From: Pseudaquabacterium terrae
Lineage (GTDB): Bacteria; Pseudomonadota; Gammaproteobacteria; Burkholderiales; Burkholderiaceae_C
Length of the DNA: 64,000 nt
Reading direction: 5' to 3'
NCBI RefSeq assembly: GCF_013266755.1
Contig: NZ_JABRWJ010000001.1
Location: 496,001-560,000, forward strand
Part shown: positions 32,072 through 40,199 of the stretch, in pieces
Layout: the number at the start of each line of letters is the position of its first letter
How positions within the stretch are numbered: position 1 is the stretch's first letter
The notes under the pieces: generated by a model
Told to the model about the DNA's origin: nothing
Database searches by the model: none
What the model saw: only the letters and a program-made list of their open reading frames with translations
Position numbers and translations under genes: made by a program

Positions 32072-35000
32072 ATGTCTGCAGGACCCGAGTTGCGCGCCTA
32101 CGGCGCCAACCTGAACCAGGCGCACGCCAACGTGAGGGAGGTGCGCGCCGGGGTCGGTGAGGTGCGCGAGCGGCTCGACACCGTCGAGATGGTGATCGAC
32201 GCCATCGACAGCGTCGAGCGCCAGGCCGATGCTTTCGGCCGCAGCGTCGGGCAGATGCAGCTTGCGCTGAAGCTGATGGACAAGACCGGCCCGCTGAAGG
32301 CGCTGGCGACGCTGGGCGCCTTCGTGCTCGACAAGCTGGAAACGGTGGCGCGCCAGGTCGAGGCCAAGGCCGACGCGCTGGCCCGGCGCATCGACGACAG
32401 CGGGCTGGAGGCGCTGCTCACCTCGGCCCAGGACAAGCTCGAGTCGCTCGACGCGGGGCTGCTGGTGGTCGAGGAGACGATCGCGCACGATGCGGGCGTG
32501 ATCGGCGGCATGGTGAAGGCGCTGGACACCGTCGATGCGCTGGACCCCGCGGGCGACCCGGCGGCGCCGCTGGCCGCGAGCATCGAGCCGCTGGTGGCGG
32601 TGCCCAACGCTGCCGTGGGCGCGCTGAACGACGCCTACGCGACGATCAAGGCCGAGGTGCTGGCGCTCGGCAATGCGGTGCCGAACGCCGCCTTCCTGCC
32701 GGTGCTGGGCGTGCGCATCGCCTTCGACAAGATCAGCGCATCACTGGCCTTCCTGCGCGGCCCGCTCGACCTGGCTGGCCAGATGCTCAAGCCGATCGAG
32801 CCGATCCTCGATGCCGCCGGGCTGCTGTTCGACCTGACGGTGCGCCCGGTGATCGACTTCCTACTGCAGACGCTGGGCCTGCGGCAGGTCATCGATGCGG
32901 CGGCCGACCGCATCACCGCGCTGCTGCCGAATGCCGGTGTGCTCGACACGGTGCTGGACGACTTCGATGCCGCCTTGCAGGCGATCGACCCGCTGGCTGC
33001 GCTGGACGATGCGCTGGGCATCACGGCCTGGGTCGGTCGGCTCGACAGCGCGCTGCTCGCGCCGGTGGGCAACCCGCAGGCCGGGCCGATCGGCATCGGC
33101 AGCGGCGCCAACGACGTGCTGCAGGGCAGGGCGGTGGCCGACCTGCTCGATGGCGCCGCCGGCGACGACACCGTCCACGGCGACGCCGGTGACGACGTGC
33201 TGCTGGCCGGCCCGGGCCAGGACGTGCTGGACGGCGGCAGCGGCACCGACCGCGTGGTGTTCCGCGGCAACCTGATCGAGTACCGCTTCTCGCAGAGCGC
33301 GCAAGGCGGCGAGCTGGTCTTCCACCACCTCTACCCGGCCGACCCGCGCATCAGCGACGGCAGCGAAGTCACGCGCAACATCGAGACCTACAGCTTCGCC
33401 GACTTGAGCCTGACGCAGGCGCAACTGATGCAGGGCGTGCGCATCGCGACGCCGGGGCAGACCTTGCTCGCCGGCAGCGACGACATCGACATCCTGTTCG
33501 CCGCCGCCACCGCGATCACCATCGACGCCGGCGGCGGCAACGACGTGCTCGCCGGCAGCCCCGCCAACGACCAGCTGCGCGGCGGCAGCGGCGACGACGT
33601 GATCGTGCGCAGCGCCGGCAACGATGGCGTCGACGGTGGCAGCGGGCGCGACACCTGGCGCTTCGGCATCGACAACACCTCGGGCAATCCGCATGTCGAC
33701 GTCGACCTGCAGCGCGGCAGCGCGCTGGTCGGCGGCACCACGACGACGCTGCTGTCGATCGAGGCCGTGGTGGTCGAAGACAACCGCAGCGCCTACCTCT
33801 ACGGCAGCGGCGCCGCCGAGCAGCTGACGAGCGCCACCACGCGCGACCTGCTCGACGGCCGCGGCGGCGACGATGTGCTCGACGGCGGCGCCGGCGACGA
33901 CGTGCTGATCGGCGGCCCTGGCGCCGATGTCCTCTTCGGCGGCGCCGGCACCGACGCGCTGGCCGCCGGCGAGCGCGCGCTCGCCGGCGTCGCCAACCAC
34001 TACGACGGCGGCGACGGCAGCAACGACACGCTGAGCTACGCGGCCGATCTGCGCGAGCAGGTCGAGCGCGAGCACTTCGACACCGGCCTGCGCGGCAAGG
34101 TGCGCTTCCAGCAGGCCTCGGGTCCGATCCGGCTGGACGCCGCGACGGGACGCATCGAGCGCCTGTCCGACGACGGCCTGACGGTCATCGCCACCGACAC
34201 CGCCGTCGGCATCGAGCGCTACATCGGCTCCGACGCGAACGACGCGCTGACCGGCGCCGCCGGCATCACCGTGTCACTCGATGGCGGCGGCGGCAACGAC
34301 CGCGTCGTCGGTCTCGGCGTCGGCCTGCTGGGCGGCGGCAGTGGCGACGACGTGCTGGTCGCCGCGCCGGGCAGCAGCGCCGCGGGCGGCGGCGGCTTCG
34401 ACACCCTCGACCTGGGCGCGCAACCCGGCGTGCGCTGGCTGGTGCGGCTGGACGGCGCGATCGGCTCGGCGCTGCGCGCCTTCAACGCGATCGACGGCAG
34501 CGCGCTCGCCGTGCCCGGCGGCAGCCTGCAGAACGAATCAGGCCCGTCCCTGCTCGGCGCGGGCACGGTGGCCGACATCGACCGCTACGTCGGCAGCGCC
34601 GAGGACGACCACTTCGAGCTGCGCAGCAGCGGCGCGATCGTGGTCCATGCCGCAGCCGGCGACGACTATCTGCACGGCCGCGGCGGCGGCAGCAGCACGC
34701 CGTCGTTCCAGCTCTTCGGCGAGGTCGGCGACGACCACCTGGTGCTGCAGGAGACCGGCCTGGCCGACGGCGGCGAGGGCCACGACCGCCTCGAGGTCGA
34801 CGCCGATGCCGGTGACGCGGTGCAGGTGCGCGGTGGCGCGGGGGACGACACGATCCTGGTGCGCGGCGGGCAGGCGGTGATCGACGGCGGCACGGGGCGC
34901 GACACCCTCTCGGCCGCCGCTTCCAACGTGCTGGCCGGCCTGGTGCTGGACCTGGCCGCGGGCACGCTGGCGGCCACCGGCAGCAGCCCGCGTTTCGGCG

Positions 35001-35854
35001 GCACGGTGACCGGCATCGAAACCGCGATCGGCTCCGACCTGCACGACGACACGCTGCGCGGCAGCGCCGCCGGCGAGACGCTGATCGGCGGCGGCGGCAA
35101 CGACCTGCTGGAAGGCCGCGGCGGCGCCGATGCCTTGTACGGCGGCGCCGGCGGCGACACGCTGCGCGGCGATGACGGCGACGACCTGCTGGACGGCGGC
35201 GACGGCGCCGACGTGATCGACGGCCGGGCTGGCGCCGACCTGCTGGTGCTCGACGGCAACGACACGGCGCTGGGCGGCGACGGCAGCGACCACTTCGTGA
35301 TCGGCCTCGGCACGATGGTGATCGACGGCGGTGCCGGCCTTGACAGTGCCCGGCTGAGCGGCGCGCGCAGCGACTACCCGCTCATCCGTGACGCTGGCAG
35401 CGGCTGGCGCATCGCCGACGATGCGCTGCAAGGCATCGAACGCCTGCAGTTCGCCGATGCCGGCCTGGCGCTGGACCTCGACGGCGCCGCCGGCACCGTC
35501 GCGCGGCTGCTCGGCGCGGTGTTCGGCCCGGCGGCCGTGGCCAATGCGGCCTACGCCGGCATCGGCCTGACGCTGAAGGACGGCGGCATGAGCGACGAGG
35601 CGCTGGCGGCACTGGCGCTCGACGCGGCGGGCGCGCACACCGCGCCGGCCATCGTCGCGCTGCTGTGGACCAACCTCTTCGACACGCCGCCCAGCGCCGC
35701 GCAGGCCGCACCCTTCATCGCCTGGCTCGACCAGGGCATGAGCCCCGGCGCGCTCGGACTGCTGGCCGCCGTGCAGCCGGTCAACGAGGCGCGCATCGAT
35801 CTGGTCGGGCTGGTGGACAGCGGGCTTGCTTACTCCGAACCGGTTCTCAACTGA
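32072..35854 (+). CDS. RTX-type (haemolysin-type calcium-binding) protein
   Basis: The product is 1260 residues. I used the ATG with CGGAGAG upstream; an in-frame GTG lies at 32042. The first 340 residues are helical and coiled-coil-like (VRERLDTVEMVIDAIDSVERQADAF, LDKLETVARQVEAKADALARRID) with amphipathic segments in the middle. From about residue 350 come blocks of GGxGxDxLxG nonapeptides (GAAGDDTVHGDAGDDVLLAG; GRGGDDVLDGGAGDDVLIGG; GRGGADALYGGAGGDTLRGDDGDDLLDGG) that bind calcium after export. The last 115 residues (LDGAAGTVARLLGAVFG ... ALLWTNLFDTPPS) form a DUF4214-like domain shared with the protein at 61668. There is no signal peptide, as expected for type I secretion, but no T1SS is in the window. 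It lies 83 bp after the kinase gene. Confidence 0.9.
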   Translation: MSAGPELRAYGANLNQAHANVREVRAGVGEVRERLDTVEMVIDAIDSVERQADAFGRSVGQMQLALKLMDKTGPLKALATLGAFVLDKLETVARQVEAKADALARRIDDSGLEALLTSAQDKLESLDAGLLVVEETIAHDAGVIGGMVKALDTVDALDPAGDPAAPLAASIEPLVAVPNAAVGALNDAYATIKAEVLALGNAVPNAAFLPVLGVRIAFDKISASLAFLRGPLDLAGQMLKPIEPILDAAGLLFDLTVRPVIDFLLQTLGLRQVIDAAADRITALLPNAGVLDTVLDDFDAALQAIDPLAALDDALGITAWVGRLDSALLAPVGNPQAGPIGIGSGANDVLQGRAVADLLDGAAGDDTVHGDAGDDVLLAGPGQDVLDGGSGTDRVVFRGNLIEYRFSQSAQGGELVFHHLYPADPRISDGSEVTRNIETYSFADLSLTQAQLMQGVRIATPGQTLLAGSDDIDILFAAATAITIDAGGGNDVLAGSPANDQLRGGSGDDVIVRSAGNDGVDGGSGRDTWRFGIDNTSGNPHVDVDLQRGSALVGGTTTTLLSIEAVVVEDNRSAYLYGSGAAEQLTSATTRDLLDGRGGDDVLDGGAGDDVLIGGPGADVLFGGAGTDALAAGERALAGVANHYDGGDGSNDTLSYAADLREQVEREHFDTGLRGKVRFQQASGPIRLDAATGRIERLSDDGLTVIATDTAVGIERYIGSDANDALTGAAGITVSLDGGGGNDRVVGLGVGLLGGGSGDDVLVAAPGSSAAGGGGFDTLDLGAQPGVRWLVRLDGAIGSALRAFNAIDGSALAVPGGSLQNESGPSLLGAGTVADIDRYVGSAEDDHFELRSSGAIVVHAAAGDDYLHGRGGGSSTPSFQLFGEVGDDHLVLQETGLADGGEGHDRLEVDADAGDAVQVRGGAGDDTILVRGGQAVIDGGTGRDTLSAAASNVLAGLVLDLAAGTLAATGSSPRFGGTVTGIETAIGSDLHDDTLRGSAAGETLIGGGGNDLLEGRGGADALYGGAGGDTLRGDDGDDLLDGGDGADVIDGRAGADLLVLDGNDTALGGDGSDHFVIGLGTMVIDGGAGLDSARLSGARSDYPLIRDAGSGWRIADDALQGIERLQFADAGLALDLDGAAGTVARLLGAVFGPAAVANAAYAGIGLTLKDGGMSDEALAALALDAAGAHTAPAIVALLWTNLFDTPPSAAQAAPFIAWLDQGMSPGALGLLAAVQPVNEARIDLVGLVDSGLAYSEPVLN

Positions 35855-35913
35855 CCGGGTGTTACGCAGCCCGCATGGCCTGCGAAGGGGGTGGCGCACG
35901 CAGAATCGCTCGG

Positions 35914-36915
35914 ATGGCAAGACGAACGCTCACCTCGCCCTGGGCGAAGGGATTCGACCGGCAGCTGAAAACGATGACCCGCGCGACCCTGCGCTCGGGC
36001 GCGCTCGCCATGAAGCAGGCGCTCAAGCCGGTGCTGGACAAGCGCAAGCCGCCGCCGGGCGCCGGCGACTGGCTCGCCGGCCTGGCCATGGGGGCCGCGG
36101 GAGCGCGCCGCTTCCGGCTCTATCGCCCCACCGGCGTGAAGTTCGGTGAGCGCCTGCCGCTGATGGTGATGTTGCATGGCTGCGGGCAGGACGCGAAGAG
36201 TTTCGCGTCGAGCACGCGCATGAACCGCATCGCCGAGCGCGAGCGATTCCTGGTGCTCTACCCGGAGCAGGACCGGCTGGCCAATCCGCAGGGCTGCTGG
36301 AACTGGTTCGACACCAAGACCGGCCGCGCGTACGGCGAAGCCGCGCTGATCATGAAGGCCATCGACCAGGTGTGCCTGCTGTACGCGGCGGATCGCAGCC
36401 GCATCGCCGTGGCGGGACTCTCGGCCGGCGCCAGCATGGCGGCCCTGCTGGTCACGCGGCACCCGGAACGCTTCAAGGCCGTCGTGATGCACTCGGGCAT
36501 TGCGCCGGGAACGGCGCACTCGCCGCTGACCGCGCTCGGCGCGATGAACGGGCTGCGCGAGCCGCGCCCGCTGCTGGCACTGCCGCCGGCGCTGGGCTGG
36601 CCGCCGCTGATGGTGATCCACGGCGGCGTCGATGCGGTGGTGTCGGCCAGCAACGGCCAGGCGGCGGCGCAGGTCTGGGCCGACGCGGCCGGTGCCCGCG
36701 CCGGCACGCCGCGCAACGTGCAACGCGGCAAGCGCTACCCGAGCACCGTGACCGACTTCGTGCGACGCGGCAGCACGGTGGCGACGCTGGTCGAGATCGG
36801 AGCGCTCGGCCATGCGTGGAGCGGGGGCGCGGCGAATCAGCCGTTCAGCGACGGGCGCGGGCCCGACGCCTCGCGCATGGTGTGGGGTTTTGCCGCCAGG
36901 CAGTTCCGCGCTTGA
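35914..36915 (+). CDS. Extracellular PHB-depolymerase-type esterase (PhaZ/LpqC family)
   Basis: The product is 333 residues from MARRTLTSPWAKGF; an in-frame ATG at 35875 is an alternative. It matches the PHB-depolymerase/poly(3-hydroxybutyrate) esterase family: LPLMVMLHGCGQDAKSFA (oxyanion HG), the nucleophile serine in VAGLSAGASMAALL, WNWFDTKTGRAYGEAALI, MVIHGGVDAVVSASNGQ (acid region) and ALGHAWSGG (catalytic His). Members hydrolyse short-chain polyesters or aryl esters. No standard Sec signal is obvious, so an N-terminal membrane-associated or intracellular form is possible. The terminator at 36946-36973 follows. Confidence 0.88.
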   Translation: MARRTLTSPWAKGFDRQLKTMTRATLRSGALAMKQALKPVLDKRKPPPGAGDWLAGLAMGAAGARRFRLYRPTGVKFGERLPLMVMLHGCGQDAKSFASSTRMNRIAERERFLVLYPEQDRLANPQGCWNWFDTKTGRAYGEAALIMKAIDQVCLLYAADRSRIAVAGLSAGASMAALLVTRHPERFKAVVMHSGIAPGTAHSPLTALGAMNGLREPRPLLALPPALGWPPLMVIHGGVDAVVSASNGQAAAQVWADAAGARAGTPRNVQRGKRYPSTVTDFVRRGSTVATLVEIGALGHAWSGGAANQPFSDGRGPDASRMVWGFAARQFRA

Positions 36916-36945
36916 GGCGGCGGCCTGGGCGCCGGCGCGCAGACG

Positions 36946-36973
36946 AAAAAAAACCGCGGCGAACCGCGGTTTT
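36946..36973. terminator. Bidirectional rho-independent terminator
   Basis: The palindrome AAAACCGCGG-CGAA-CCGCGGTTTT forms a 10-bp stem with a four-base loop. On the minus strand it is followed by further T residues (eight A on the plus strand at 36946-36953), making a strong terminator for the cold-shock gene that ends at 36995. On the plus strand it lies 31 bp after the esterase stop with a shorter T run. Confidence 0.9.
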
Positions 36974-36994
36974 CTTGTCGACTTGACCGAAAGG

Positions 36995-37213
36995 TCAGAG
37001 CGGACGGATGTTCGACGCCTGCAGGCCCTTCTGGCCCTGGGTCACTTCGAACTGGACGCGCTGGCCTTCGGTCAGGCTCTTGAAGCCCTCGCCGCGGATT
37101 TCCTTGAAATGCGCGAAGAGGTCCTTGCCGCCGCTTTCAGGCGTGATGAAGCCGAAGCCCTTGCCATCGTTGAACCACTTGACGATGCCGGTTTCAGTAG
37201 TGTTGGTGGACAT
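36995..37213 (-). CDS. cspA: Cold-shock protein (CspA family)
   Basis: The product is 72 residues from [16 protein letters not shown], with AAGGA upstream. The family RNP motifs are both present: KGFGFI (RNP1) and DLFAHF (RNP2, with the usual valine-histidine replaced by Ala-His-Phe). The length and the ending [10 protein letters not shown] are typical. It binds single-stranded RNA and DNA as a chaperone. A terminator follows the stop. The leader upstream is unusually long, as in cspA mRNAs. Which paralogue it is cannot be told. Confidence 0.97.
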   Translation of the reverse strand: MSTNTTETGIVKWFNDGKGFGFITPESGGKDLFAHFKEIRGEGFKSLTEGQRVQFEVTQGQKGLQASNIRPL

Positions 37214-37440
37214 GAATTTCCTTTGAAAGTGAAGAACCGCGCAGCACATGCTGACGCGTGGCAGAGACACGCAAGAAATCACCTTAGGGGGAAATCCAGA
37301 CCGAGCCTGTCACGGAACCGGACAGGGGAACGAACCGACCTCAAAACGACGGTCTTGTGTATAGCTACTCGGGGCGCAGTGTAGCCGGTATCGGAATGCC
37401 CACACCGGCGTACCGACGTGAACAGTGGCTCGAATGCCAC
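37214..37440 (-). promoter_or_regulatory. Upstream leader and promoter region of the cold-shock gene
   Basis: The 227-bp gap between the Hsp70 stop and the cold-shock start contains a TATACA-like -10 on the minus strand (about 37357-37362) without a clear -35. Transcription from there would leave a leader of about 140 nt. Long structured leaders are the rule for cspA-type genes and act as thermosensors, but I could not identify a cold box. Confidence 0.35.
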
Positions 37441-40197
37441 TCAATCTGTCCCGAGCAGCCTGAGGCCAACCGGCAGCGACTCCCCGAACAGGCTGCGTTC
37501 GTCGGCTTCGTCCAGCGGCATCACCTCGCGCACCCGGAGTATCCAGGCCGGCGGGGCGTGCACCGCTTCGAGCCGCGCGGCCACCTGCTCGCGCCACTCG
37601 GGCGGCAGGTCGCGCGCGCGGTCGCCCGACAGGCGCGCCAGGTTCGCCGCGGCCGCGGCCGCGCCATCGGTGAGTTTCCAGTCCAGCGCCAGCAGCGCCT
37701 CGAGCCAGGCCGTCGCGGTCTCGACCGCCACCACGCGGTGCGCGCTGCCGTGGAAGGGCACGCGCGCGCCGAGCCGGCCTATCGCCCAAAGAACGTGTCC
37801 CAGGCCGGACGGCGACGGGCGCCCGAGCTGCGCCGCCAGCCAGTCGCCCAGCTCGGCCTTGTGCTCGGGCGCGATGCGCTCGAGCGCCGCGCCGAGCCGC
37901 GCCATGTCGTCCGGCGGGCCCTTCACGAGGGTCGGCGAACGGTGCTGTCGTGCCTCCGGGCCGAGCTCATGGCCGCGCAGGTTGAAGGCCACGTCCTGCA
38001 GCAGCCGTTGCTGCGCCGGCTCGTCGAGCCCGCCGGCAACCCGCCGCCACAGCGTCCACCACTCGGCGCAGACCTGCGTGTCGCGGCCGTGCTGCACCCC
38101 CTGCTCGAACAGCGGCCACAGCTGCTCGATGCGCCAGCCGTCCAGCGCATCGCCGAAGCCGGGGCGCAGGCACCAGCCGGCGAGGCTCAGCCACAGCCGT
38201 TCGTGGTCGGCCGAGCGGCGGCGATTGCGGGCGCGCTGCGCCAGCTCGTCGTACAGCGGGCGCAGCAGCGCGGTGCTCCAGCGGTCACGCGGTCCGAACA
38301 GCGCCTCCAGCTGCCCACGCAGCTGCTTGACCGCCTTGGCGTCGACCGCGCGGTTGCGCACGCCGAACACGCGCTCGATCGCGGCGACGGCCTCGCCGAA
38401 GCGCGGCGGCAGGCCGGTATTCGCCGCGGCGGGCGTATCGCCGCGAAGCTGGAACTGCAGCTGCCAGTGCTGCGTCGGATCATTCACCGCGATGCACTGC
38501 ACGTCGAGCGTGCCGAGCTCGCTGAGCCGGCTCGTCAGGCGCACCGCGATCTCGCGCCGGCCCGCGTCGGCCGCGGCGCCGCGCACCACGGTGGCCAGCG
38601 GCGGCAGCGGCAGCACCGGCTGCTCGGCCAGGTCGACGAGCTCACCGGCGCGCACGCTGCCGCTGGTCGACGCGACCAGGTCGAAGCGCACCGGCTCGCC
38701 GCTCTTCAGCGCGAAGCTGCGATCGGGCAGCGGCACGTCATGGCCTTCCTCGCTGCCGCGCGGCAGCACGCAGACGCCGCGCTGCGCGTCGCTGCCTGCG
38801 GCGTCGAGCAGCAGGAAGTAGTTGCGCGCCGACCCGCTGCCGATGCGCGGCACCAGACCGCGCCGCGCCAGCGCGTGGGCGACCGCGCCGCGCGCGACGG
38901 CGATGTCGGGGTCGGCGTTGTGCAGGACTTTCAGCGGCGCGCCGCGCCAGGCCGCGAGGATGTCGCGCAGCCGCGCGGCGAGGGCCTCCGCATGGAAGAC
39001 GCCGCCGTTGAGCAGCAGCGCGTCCGGCCAGCCGGCGTCGGCGTGCGCGTGCAGGAAGGCGGCGATGTGGCGCGTCACCGCCGGATCGCTGGCGTAAGGC
39101 AGGCCGAACGCGACCAGGCCGGCGCCGCTGCGTTCGCGGCGCGGCAGCTCGTCGGCCGCGCCGGCGGGGAAGAAGCCGTCGATCACGAGGCGCTCGACCT
39201 CGTCGCGGCTCAAGGCCACCGAGCGGGTGCCGCCGATCAGCGACGACCCGCCGCCGAGCAGCGTCACTGCGGCGCTGTCGGGCGCGTCGGCCGCGAGCAG
39301 GCGTTCCTTGGCGGCGCGGCAGCGTTCGACCAGCTGCGGGAGCTCGCCGGCCGAGAGCCGCCGCGCCGTGTCCGACGCGCCGGGAAGGCGGCCCTCGACC
39401 AGGTGCGCCAGCGCCAGGTCCATGTTGTCGCCACCGAGCATCAGATGCCGGCCGACGGCGACGCGTTCGAGCCGTGGCGCACCGGCCAGCGTGTCCACGC
39501 GCACCAGGCTCAGGTCGGTGGTGCCGCCGCCGACATCGCAGACGAGCACCAGCCGCGTGCCGGACAGCGCCTCGGCGACGCTGCCGCGGTGGCGGAACAG
39601 CCAGTCCTGCAGGGCGGCCTGCGGCTCCTCCAGCAGGCGCAGCGACGGCAGGCCGGCGTCGCGCGCGGCCTGCAGCGTCAGCTCGCGCGCGGCATCGTCG
39701 AACGAGGCCGGCACGGTCAGCACGATCTGCTGCGCTTCGAGCGACGCCTGCGCAAAGGCGTGGTTCCAGGCCGCGCGCACATGGGCCAGCACGCTGGCGC
39801 TGGCGGCCACCGGCGAGACCTTCGGCACCTCGGCCGGCGCGCCCCACGGCAGGATCGGCGCCAGCCGGTCGACGGCAGCGTGCGACAGCCAGCTCTTCGC
39901 GCTGGCCACCAGGCGGCCCGGCACGCGCGCGCCGAGCCGGCGCGCCAGCGCGCCGATCACCGCGCCGTCCGGGCTCGGCCCCCACGGCAGCGTCAGCGCG
40001 CCGTCGGCGATCTCGCCCGCGGCCGGGTGGTAACGCAGCGAGGGCAGCAGCGGTTGCGGCGCGACCTCGCCGGGCGCGATCAGCTGTTCGATGGCGAACA
40101 GGCGGATGCTCTGATCGCTGACGCGGTCGGCGACCGGCGCGTAGGCGACGACGGTGTGCGTCGTACCGAGGTCGATACCGACAAAGTAAGCGGCCAT
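37441..40197 (-). CDS. Hsp70-family protein with a long C-terminal extension (DUF3731-like)
   Basis: The product is 918 residues, about 280 longer than DnaK. I chose the ATG at 40197; a TTG at 40203 is possible. The ATPase domain is intact: FVGIDLGTTHTVVAY (phosphate 1), LRLLEEPQAAL (connect 1), LVCDVGGGTTDLSL (phosphate 2) and LLLNGGVFHAEALAARL (adenosine). The substrate-binding part is reduced, and the last 400 residues are helical (RGQLEALFGPRDRWSTALLRPLYDEL, WWTLWRRVAGGLDEPAQQRLLQD, HVLWAIGRLGARVPF), matching the DUF3731 extension of this Hsp70 subgroup. It lies 2 bp after the second Hsp70 gene and is the last gene of a three-gene operon. Its client is unknown. Confidence 0.9.
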   Translation of the reverse strand: MAAYFVGIDLGTTHTVVAYAPVADRVSDQSIRLFAIEQLIAPGEVAPQPLLPSLRYHPAAGEIADGALTLPWGPSPDGAVIGALARRLGARVPGRLVASAKSWLSHAAVDRLAPILPWGAPAEVPKVSPVAASASVLAHVRAAWNHAFAQASLEAQQIVLTVPASFDDAARELTLQAARDAGLPSLRLLEEPQAALQDWLFRHRGSVAEALSGTRLVLVCDVGGGTTDLSLVRVDTLAGAPRLERVAVGRHLMLGGDNMDLALAHLVEGRLPGASDTARRLSAGELPQLVERCRAAKERLLAADAPDSAAVTLLGGGSSLIGGTRSVALSRDEVERLVIDGFFPAGAADELPRRERSGAGLVAFGLPYASDPAVTRHIAAFLHAHADAGWPDALLLNGGVFHAEALAARLRDILAAWRGAPLKVLHNADPDIAVARGAVAHALARRGLVPRIGSGSARNYFLLLDAAGSDAQRGVCVLPRGSEEGHDVPLPDRSFALKSGEPVRFDLVASTSGSVRAGELVDLAEQPVLPLPPLATVVRGAAADAGRREIAVRLTSRLSELGTLDVQCIAVNDPTQHWQLQFQLRGDTPAAANTGLPPRFGEAVAAIERVFGVRNRAVDAKAVKQLRGQLEALFGPRDRWSTALLRPLYDELAQRARNRRRSADHERLWLSLAGWCLRPGFGDALDGWRIEQLWPLFEQGVQHGRDTQVCAEWWTLWRRVAGGLDEPAQQRLLQDVAFNLRGHELGPEARQHRSPTLVKGPPDDMARLGAALERIAPEHKAELGDWLAAQLGRPSPSGLGHVLWAIGRLGARVPFHGSAHRVVAVETATAWLEALLALDWKLTDGAAAAAANLARLSGDRARDLPPEWREQVAARLEAVHAPPAWILRVREVMPLDEADERSLFGESLPVGLRLLGTD

Positions 40198-40199
40198 GG

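Noticed and set aside
33130-35300. Regular repeats in the RTX genes as a possible CRISPR array
   Set aside because: The repeats are in frame, vary in sequence, encode GGxGxDxL motifs and have no spacer structure. No cas gene is near.
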